From Cruorifilaria tuberocauda (Eukaryota > Nematoda > Chromadorea > Rhabditida > Onchocercidae), in NCBI GenBank assembly GCA_013365365.1, contig JABVXU010000991.1, positions 1 to 12,711 of the forward strand: a DNA stretch of 12,711 bases, given 5' to 3'. A model generated the notes under the pieces. The model was not told the origin of the DNA and did not search any database. It was given only the letters and a program-made list of their open reading frames with translations. Of this stretch, positions 7,380 to 12,711 are shown one piece after another. Every line of letters begins with the position of its first letter. Position 1 is the first letter of the stretch. The position numbers and the translations under genes were made by a program.

Positions 7380-7844
7380 TTGTGACTGATGATAATTAAG
7401 CAATTAATGTTAATTAATTTCTTTTTATTCACTATAATTAATTCACTGTAATACTTTTCTTACAAAAAGTATTTCACGTATTGATAACGTAGTTTCATAA
7501 TTTACATGAAATAATCAGTGATAATGATAATAGTATTGAAGGTGACATTGAATAAATACTTAGGAAGTAATTAAGTTAATTATTTCTTTTTATTAAGTGA
7601 TAATAATTATGATATTTAAATTTAAATAAATACAATGCAAATAATATTATCAGTAAAAAATAATTATCGATATCGATTTAACAAGAGTAGAAGAAAAAAA
7701 AGAACTTTGAAAATTCATTTAAAATAATGCAAAGAGAATTAAATAAAGAATTGAAATATAATTGAAGATTGAGAAAACAAAAGTATCCGTGCACATATAA
7801 ATTATTAATCATCTGAAAGGTGGAAGATTTTGAGTAAAAAGTTT
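7380..7844. other. A/T-rich non-coding stretch
   Basis: No exon, RNA gene or clear repeat is visible. It contains scattered GTGATAATGATAA words and the half-palindrome ATTATCGATATCGAT near 7662-7676. Confidence 0.55.
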
Positions 7845-8042
7845 AGAGAGAGAGAGAGAGAGAGAGAAAGGATAAAAGAAAGAAGAGAGGGAAAGATTTT
7901 TGTTTAAATTGCTTGATGAAATTGTTTACTTTTAAGTAAAATTAAAAAGAGAAAAAAAAGTAAGATAAAGAGATATGGAAGAAAAGAGAATAGCGGAAAA
8001 AGGTGGAGAAGAGAGTGGAGAAAAGAAAGAAAGAAAAAAGGT
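7845..8042. repeat. (AG)11 microsatellite and long purine-rich tract
   Basis: Eleven AG dinucleotides (7845-7866) start a plus-strand stretch dominated by A and G that runs to about 8042, interrupted by a pyrimidine-containing patch at about 7898-7938. A 27-codon frame from the ATG at 7975 is Glu/Lys-rich only because of this composition. Homopurine tracts can adopt triplex structures and GAGA-type sites can recruit factors, but no function is shown here. Confidence 0.8.
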
Positions 8043-8066
8043 AAAGTTTTTATTTTAAAAATAATG

Positions 8067-8192
8067 ATCATTGATAATGTTTATCATCAAAATAGCTAGT
8101 TTAAATAACAATCATTGATAATATTTATCATCAAATAGCTTGTTGAAACAATAATCGTTGATAATATTTATCAAATACCCTGTTGAAATTTC
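8067..8192. repeat. Tandem repeat of about 43 bases, each unit with a TGATAA/TTATCA hairpin
   Basis: Units begin ATCATTGATAATGTTTATCA (8067), ATCATTGATAATATTTATCA (8111) and ATCGTTGATAATATTTATCA (8154). Each holds an inverted repeat TTGATAA-N3/4-TTATCA-type core and ends with an AAATAGC(T)..TGTTGAAA-like tail, which degrades from unit to unit. Confidence 0.75.
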
Positions 8193-8830
8193 TATATCAA
8201 AAAAAAAAAATTTTTTTCAAATTACATTTTTCTTTTTAAAAGAATTTTTGAGAAAAGGAAAAGTTTCACAAATAAACTATAAATTATGCGCAATTATCAC
8301 TAATAGTTTAAAATGAATCAGTGTGTTTGCAATAAATGTACTATTCAGATAGAGTGAAAATAAAATGGATGACAAATAATTGCTCCAACAATTATTATTG
8401 TTATGGGAATAAAGAAAAACAACAACAATAATGGTAGCAAAAGGAAAAAAAGTAATTTTGGTGTGACATTTAAATGTTTTCTTTATTTTTTCTTTTCTAC
8501 CAATTTTTCGTAATCTTAAAATGTCATTTTAATTATGATTTACTGATTAATAAATTATTTTACTAATTATCATCATTGTTTTCATTATCATATGTTATCA
8601 CTATCAAGTATTATGATTAGAAAGAATGAATTTGATATTCTCATGAATATAGTATAACTGTATAAATAAGTTATATATAAATATACAAATATAGATAAAT
8701 TATATAAAAATTTAAGCGACCAAATGATTGAGATTAATTGTAACTTAATTACATGAAAAGTATTTATTGTAGTGATAACAGTTACAGTATCAATATATTG
8801 ATAGTATTAATTGTATTTAATACAAAAAAA
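8193..8830. other. A/T-rich non-coding stretch
   Basis: There is no exon or RNA gene. A short imperfect inverted repeat CAACAATTATTATTGTTATG lies at about 8387-8406, and TATAAATATACAAATATAG-like simple sequence occupies about 8660-8710. Confidence 0.55.
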
Positions 8831-9201
8831 AAATTAATAGAAATTTTGAAAAATTATTAATCTTATCAATCTTACTAAATTAATAGAACTGATAACAGAG
8901 ATGATAATGGAAAATAACTATTAAAAATTAATGTTAAAAGCTTAAACTGTTAAAAAATTTAAAAAAAATTTATCGAATAAATTAAGTTAATTACTTATCA
9001 ATCTTATCACTAATTAATAGAGATTTTCATTTATCAATTTTATTGTTAAATTAATAGAAATTAAAAAAAAATTATCAATCTTATCAATCTTACAACTGAA
9101 TTAGTAGAGATTTTAACTTATCAGTAGTATTACTAAATTAATAGAGACTATGAAAAATTATCAATCTTATCCATCTTATCACTAAATTGATAAAAATTTG
9201 G
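8831..9201. repeat. Degenerate tandem repeat with AAATTAATAGA and TTATCAATCTTATCA modules
   Basis: Copies starting AAATTAATAGA (or close variants) lie near 8831, 8877, 9012, 9048, 9098, 9135 and 9184. Most are followed by AAAAATTATCAATCTTATCAATCTTA. Spacing is variable, roughly 36-50 bases in the tighter part, and an insertion of unrelated A/T sequence interrupts the array at about 8900-8990. Confidence 0.65.
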
Positions 9202-9426
9202 AAAAATTACAATAGTCAACGATAGAAGAGATTATTATCACTAAGTAATTGATTGCTTTTAAATTTTAATTCAAATATTTTTTAAAAAATATCGATTACA
9301 GAATTCTTAATACGATAATATTATAAGGTTTAGAGCTGAATGAATTTCTAACTGATAATGATAATAATAATCAGTAATTAAAGATTTGATTGAATGAATA
9401 AATGAATAGCACGCTAATATCATATT

Positions 9427-9458
9427 TTGCGTTACGCAATATCATTTATCATGACGTA
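9427..9458. promoter_or_regulatory. Possible bZIP-binding cluster: TTGCGTTACGCAA palindrome and TGACGTA
   Basis: TTGCG-TTA-CGCAA (9427-9439) is an inverted repeat containing TTACGCAA, which resembles C/EBP/PAR-type bZIP sites. TGACGTA (9452-9458) resembles a CRE/ATF half-site 12 bases further on. CpG-containing words are rare in this window, so two close together stand out. No transcription start or TATA element can be placed next to them, so a promoter role is only a guess. Confidence 0.3.
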
Positions 9459-9459
9459 T

Positions 9460-11090
9460 GTAAGCGTTCTTTTTTCGAGTCGATTCTTAAAAAAACTTAA
9501 AAACGAAAATAAAACTTAGTTAGCTATTATTATTTCTTGAAATTGCATATTAATTAAGCTTAATGAAAAAAAAAGAGAAACAAAAGTTCATTTTTTTCCT
9601 TTTTAATTTTTAAATGTCAAATTAAAAATCTCAACTAAAAAGATTTGAAATTCATTTCGTATTTTATCACTGATCATATCACTTTGCTTATATTTCACAT
9701 TCATTTTTTTTTAATCTTTAAAATGTTAAATTAAAAATTTCAATTGAAAAGAATTGCAAGCAATTGGTTTAATTAAAATAGAGCAATTTAGTGATAATTG
9801 ATATGATAAAAGCATTGTTGAAAAGGAAGATTATGCGTGTTATTATCAGTAAATACTATTTCAAATAACATAGAATTAGAAAAATAACCTTTTTGAGAAT
9901 ATTTGAATTTTAGAAATACTTTAAAAATATACTACTCATTTGAGGCATAGCAATTGAAATATATGCTATAAATAATATTTGAAATCGAATAATGGAAATG
10001 ATTTACATAGATACTATTCTCTTCTGCTATCCTCTTGTACATACAACTTTAGTATTATTAATATTATTTTAGTATTATTTTATTATTATGTCAGCAAGTT
10101 TATCAGCTAATATCATATCATATTCTATTCTGATTTTAGGAAATAATTAATGAATTTTTTTATAAAATAAATTTTGATAATCTTTTTATGAATAAATACT
10201 GAATTTCACAAATAAAAAAAATTCAAAATCTTCATAAACAAATATCGAATTTGGAAAAATTTTCTTCATAATTCTGGGAATTTCATTTTTCATTTTTCGT
10301 CTAAGAAATCTCTCTCGAAATTGATCGAATTTGAAACAAATGAATAATTAATTTACAAATTAGTTTTAAATTAGGGAAATAATTCATTTATTGAGTAAAT
10401 TATTCAATTAAATTAAATATTTCAAGTAAAACTTACTTTAGGATAAAATAATTGCTAATAGATTGAACATGCTTCTATTAGTTTTATCAATTCAGAAGTT
10501 TTTATTACAAATTAATAATTATACTATTTTAAATTCCATTATATCGTACTTTTAAAATTCATATAAAATAATTTCAATCTATCTTTCCTTTACATATAAT
10601 GCATATTTTCTTAACTGATTGTTTCATATTTCATCGTGATAATTTAAATCGATTCCAAATGACTGTGAGTAAATCACTTCCATTCATTACTGTCATGCAT
10701 TTATAATATTCAAATTGAATTCATGAAATCATAAAATTAAATAATCATTAACTACAATTTCTTTTTCTATAACTATATTTGGATAAATTAGGCTGAAATT
10801 TTGGTTGGTAAATTAGAAAATATAAAATTTTATCATTCTATAACAAATAACTAAATTTAATTACTTAATTAATATAATTCAATTTTCTAATTTCAAGCTA
10901 CATTCTCTATCAATATAGCTTGAAAATTAATTTAAGTAATTTTGACATCTGCGTAAGATTTTTACATTTGCGCAAAATGTTTAAAATACAACCATCCAGA
11001 ATTTGTAACAAGTTTTTACCTTTCATCAATAAATTATCATATCTTTTACCTGCTTGATCATAAAATAGAGAGACAGATAAGTGAGTGTTA
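9460..11090. other. A/T-rich stretch without a supported gene
   Basis: The minus strand has a good GTAAGTTTT donor-like site at about 10435, but every frame leading into it is stopped or lacks an acceptor. It also has a minute ATG-ATC-AAG-CAG|GTAAAAG site at 11061-11049. The 74-codon minus-strand frame ending near 10910 has no recognisable domain and is of a length expected by chance at this composition. No RNA gene is seen. Confidence 0.5.
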
Positions 11091-11100
11091 AAATTAACTG

Positions 11101-11770
11101 AAGAAGATAATGATATGATATGATAAATACACAAATGAACAGGAAAAAGTTAAGAATTGAAGAAGATAAAGATAATGATATGATATAATAAAAAAAGAAA
11201 AATGATCACAGAAAATCAGAAGAATGAAAAAAAATTGGAAATAACAATTAAAGAAAATGATAGCTGAACAGGTATTATAGTAATACGATGATAAAAAAAG
11301 ATAAAAACAGTAATCCAATAATGACAGTAAAACATAACAATAATACGATAATGATAATCAAAGATAACAACAATGGTATGATAATGATATTAAAAGATAA
11401 CGATAATTGTATATCAATGATAGTGAAAGATAACAGAGATATGATATTAATAGTAAAAGATAAGAACAATTATATAATAATGATAACAGTAATATAATAA
11501 TAATGATATGATAATAATAGAAGGTAACGACAATTATATAATAGTGATAATAAAAGATAACAGTGATATGATAATAATAGTAAAAGATAACGATGATGAT
11601 ATATTAATGATAGTAGAAGGTAATAATGGTAATATGATGATAGCAAAAGACAACAACAATTATGCAATAATGATAGTGAAGGATAATAACAGTAACATGG
11701 TGATAACAATGATATGATAACAATAATAATAGAAGATAACGATATAATTATTATATAATAAGGTTGATAA
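11101..11770. repeat. GATAAT-type minisatellite with 30/33-base periodicity, open in both directions
   Basis: From 11281 the plus strand repeats AAAGATAACAACAATTATATAATAATGATAGTA-like units of 30 or 33 bases. A weaker GATAATGATATGATA patch precedes it (11101-11190). Because unit lengths are multiples of three, frames stay open on the plus strand (11288-11497 and, in another frame, 11508-11717; Lys-Asp-Asn repeats) and on the minus strand (through 11470 to about 11925; Tyr/Leu/Ile repeats). No flanking non-repetitive domain supports a protein on the plus strand. Confidence 0.8.
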
Positions 11771-11809
11771 TATGAAATTAAAGTGATATATGTGTATGAT
11801 AAATTGAGA

Positions 11810-11925
11810 AATACATCTGTCATCATCAGAATTATATCATCCGATGAAACTTTCAGTAATGTCAATATTAAATACTCATTCAATTCAAAATTGACGAGTA
11901 AATCGAATTCACTCACTTCTCCCAA
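11810..11925 (-). other. Unresolved open segment beside the GATAAT repeat
   Basis: The non-repetitive part of a minus-strand frame begins just after an in-frame TAG in TTTTAAATTAG, an acceptor-like end. It reads GEVSEFDLLVNFELNEYL and continues as a leucine-rich stretch before running into the repeat. A GTGAGTGAATTC donor-like site lies only nine bases in. Composition is more protein-like than its surroundings, but there is no domain match and no clear donor, so exon status is speculative. Confidence 0.2.
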
Positions 11926-12081
11926 CTAATTTAAAATTGGAAACGTTTAATATGACACTTGAAATTTCTTCGAGAATTTTCCGTTCAAATTAGCAAAAGC
12001 AAAAAGAAAAAGAAAGTAAGAGTAAAAATTTTTCTTCGTATAAATATACTTGAACATATTTGAAATGAAAAAAAAAAAAAC

Positions 12082-12252
12082 AATTCATTTTTCTTTTTTG
12101 TATTTATTTGCTTTGTGTTCTTTTTTTTCACTTCTTTTCCTACTTTTTCTCTTTCATTTCTTAACTTTTTCATTCTTTTCTTCATTTCCTATTTCATATA
12201 ATTCATTTGTCAACATCTTTCCTCTTCATTTATCGTCTTATCTTATCTTATT
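12082..12252. repeat. Long pyrimidine-rich (T/C) tract
   Basis: The plus strand is overwhelmingly T and C from about 12082 to 12252, ending with repeated TCTTATCTTATCTTAT. Open frames of about 66-70 codons on both strands (Phe/Leu/Ser on plus, Lys/Arg/Glu on minus) follow from this bias and are not called. Confidence 0.75.
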
Positions 12253-12262
12253 AGATATTTAA

Positions 12263-12442
12263 CTTTGCAAAAAAAAAAAGCTTTGAAGTATTGAAAAGAA
12301 AAAAGAAGTAATGTGCTATAAATATTTTTATCAAAATGTTATCATCAACTGAATGATTACTGAAATATGAGAGAAGTGAGAGAAAAGAAATGAAATGATA
12401 AATTTAATGATAAATCATGATAAATGTTTTTCAACATTCTTA
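12263..12442. other. A/T-rich non-coding stretch
   Basis: Simple A/T sequence holds several ATGATAAAT repeats near 12395-12425. No gene or RNA is visible. Confidence 0.5.
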
Positions 12443-12626
12443 GTATTTCTTTGAGGAAATATCAAAATATCGTAGAATGCAGCAATACCGTATGCTTCGG
12501 AAGAATATTATAAGGATAAAAATACAGTACCTCTTAATAAATATAAATTTTATGGAAATTTTTCCAATTAATTACATTCCATTTTACAAAAATAACAGGG
12601 AAAATAATATAGGAGATAATAAATGA
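12443..12626 (+). other. Less A/T-rich island with an unresolved 60-codon open frame
   Basis: After CATTCTTAG, which resembles an acceptor, a plus-strand frame reads EEISKYRRMQQYRML and stays open to a TGA at about 12624, becoming Ile/Asn-rich in the A/T part. On the minus strand a shorter frame (SSEAYGIAAFYDILIF) crosses the same island. Neither shows a known domain or a convincing donor, so only one of them, or neither, can be real. Confidence 0.2.
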
Positions 12627-12711
12627 AAAATAATATTGTAGAGAATTTATATAAGTTATGCTAATTTCATGTTAATTTCCTTTATAAAAAAAGTAAATGA
12701 TGAAAATAGGA

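Noticed and set aside
7975..8058. 27-codon plus-strand frame from ATG with an AAG|GTAAAG donor-like end
   Set aside because: It is set in a purine-rich tract, so Glu/Lys/Arg codons and GTAAAG arise without selection; no partner exon is seen.
10433..10476. Strong minus-strand GTAAGTTTT donor-like site
   Set aside because: Frames leading into it are stopped, and the only possible short exon ends in a phase that cannot join the phase-0 polyglutamine exon. A non-coding 5' exon remains possible.
10910..11134. 74-codon minus-strand open frame
   Set aside because: No recognisable domain or splice partners. With stops expected about every 11 codons at this composition, one or more frames of this size are expected by chance in the window. 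Its middle part looks somewhat protein-like, so it is rejected only for lack of support.
11288..11717. Two plus-strand Lys-Asp-Asn-rich frames and the opposing minus-strand frames
   Set aside because: They are explained by the 30/33-base satellite, which is open in several frames at once.
11985..12262. Overlapping 66- and 70-codon frames on opposite strands
   Set aside because: They come from the pyrimidine-rich tract; Phe/Leu/Ser on one strand and Lys/Arg/Glu on the other is a compositional artefact.
1..12711. Transposon, CRISPR array, tRNA/rRNA or bacterial operon
   Set aside because: No transposase-like frame, terminal inverted repeats with target duplications, regular spacers, tRNA-like folds or ribosome-binding sites with operon spacing were found. 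The tandem repeats have no unique spacers.

Overview
The window is a very A+T-rich, repeat-laden stretch of animal DNA, most likely from a nematode. It contains no complete gene. What can be defended is part of one split gene on the minus strand, a KCNQ (Kv7) voltage-gated potassium channel. The nematode assignment is an inference. It rests on the metazoan KCNQ family, introns that are almost pure A/T, short T-rich acceptors ending in CAG or TAG, and the abundance of TGATAA-type microrepeats. No tRNA, rRNA, prokaryotic operon, CRISPR array or transposon was recognised.

Minus-strand gene (read right to left). A coding exon at 3308-2991 encodes a 106-residue, low-complexity segment rich in Gln and Asn. 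It is bounded by a T-rich TTTTAG acceptor and an AAG|GTTTGT donor. The next exon, at 452-289, encodes 54 residues that carry unmistakable KCNQ signatures just before and into the first transmembrane helix: MSLIGKPL, NFLERPRGWK and YHFAV. Both junctions of the 2538-base intron between them are phase 0, so the two exons can be joined in frame. The second exon ends two bases into a Val codon at a GTAAGTAT donor. This is the same place and phase as the first intron junction of human KCNQ1. A good TTTCAG acceptor at 18-23 may open the next exon (17-1), which runs off the window. The rest of the channel (S1-S6, pore, C-terminus) lies left of the window. The 5' end lies either upstream in 3.3-12.7 kb or beyond the window.

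Remaining sequence. The 453-2990 intron holds a GATATC/TGATAA minisatellite with a higher-order arrangement (about 1.39-1.93 kb), a diverged duplication near 1.0 kb and a small 24-base repeat near 2.4 kb. Upstream of the polyglutamine exon, 3.3-12.7 kb appears non-coding. It carries degenerate A/T tandem repeats at 4.9, 6.3, 8.1, 8.8-9.2 and 11.3-11.8 kb, (CT)n and (GA)n tracts, an (AATC)8 microsatellite, a small bZIP-like palindrome cluster at 9.43 kb and a long pyrimidine tract at 12.1 kb. Nearly all ATG-started open frames here can be explained as repeat-driven or as shadows, because in-frame stops are common but runs of 60-75 codons still arise by chance in 25 kb of two-strand A/T-rich DNA.
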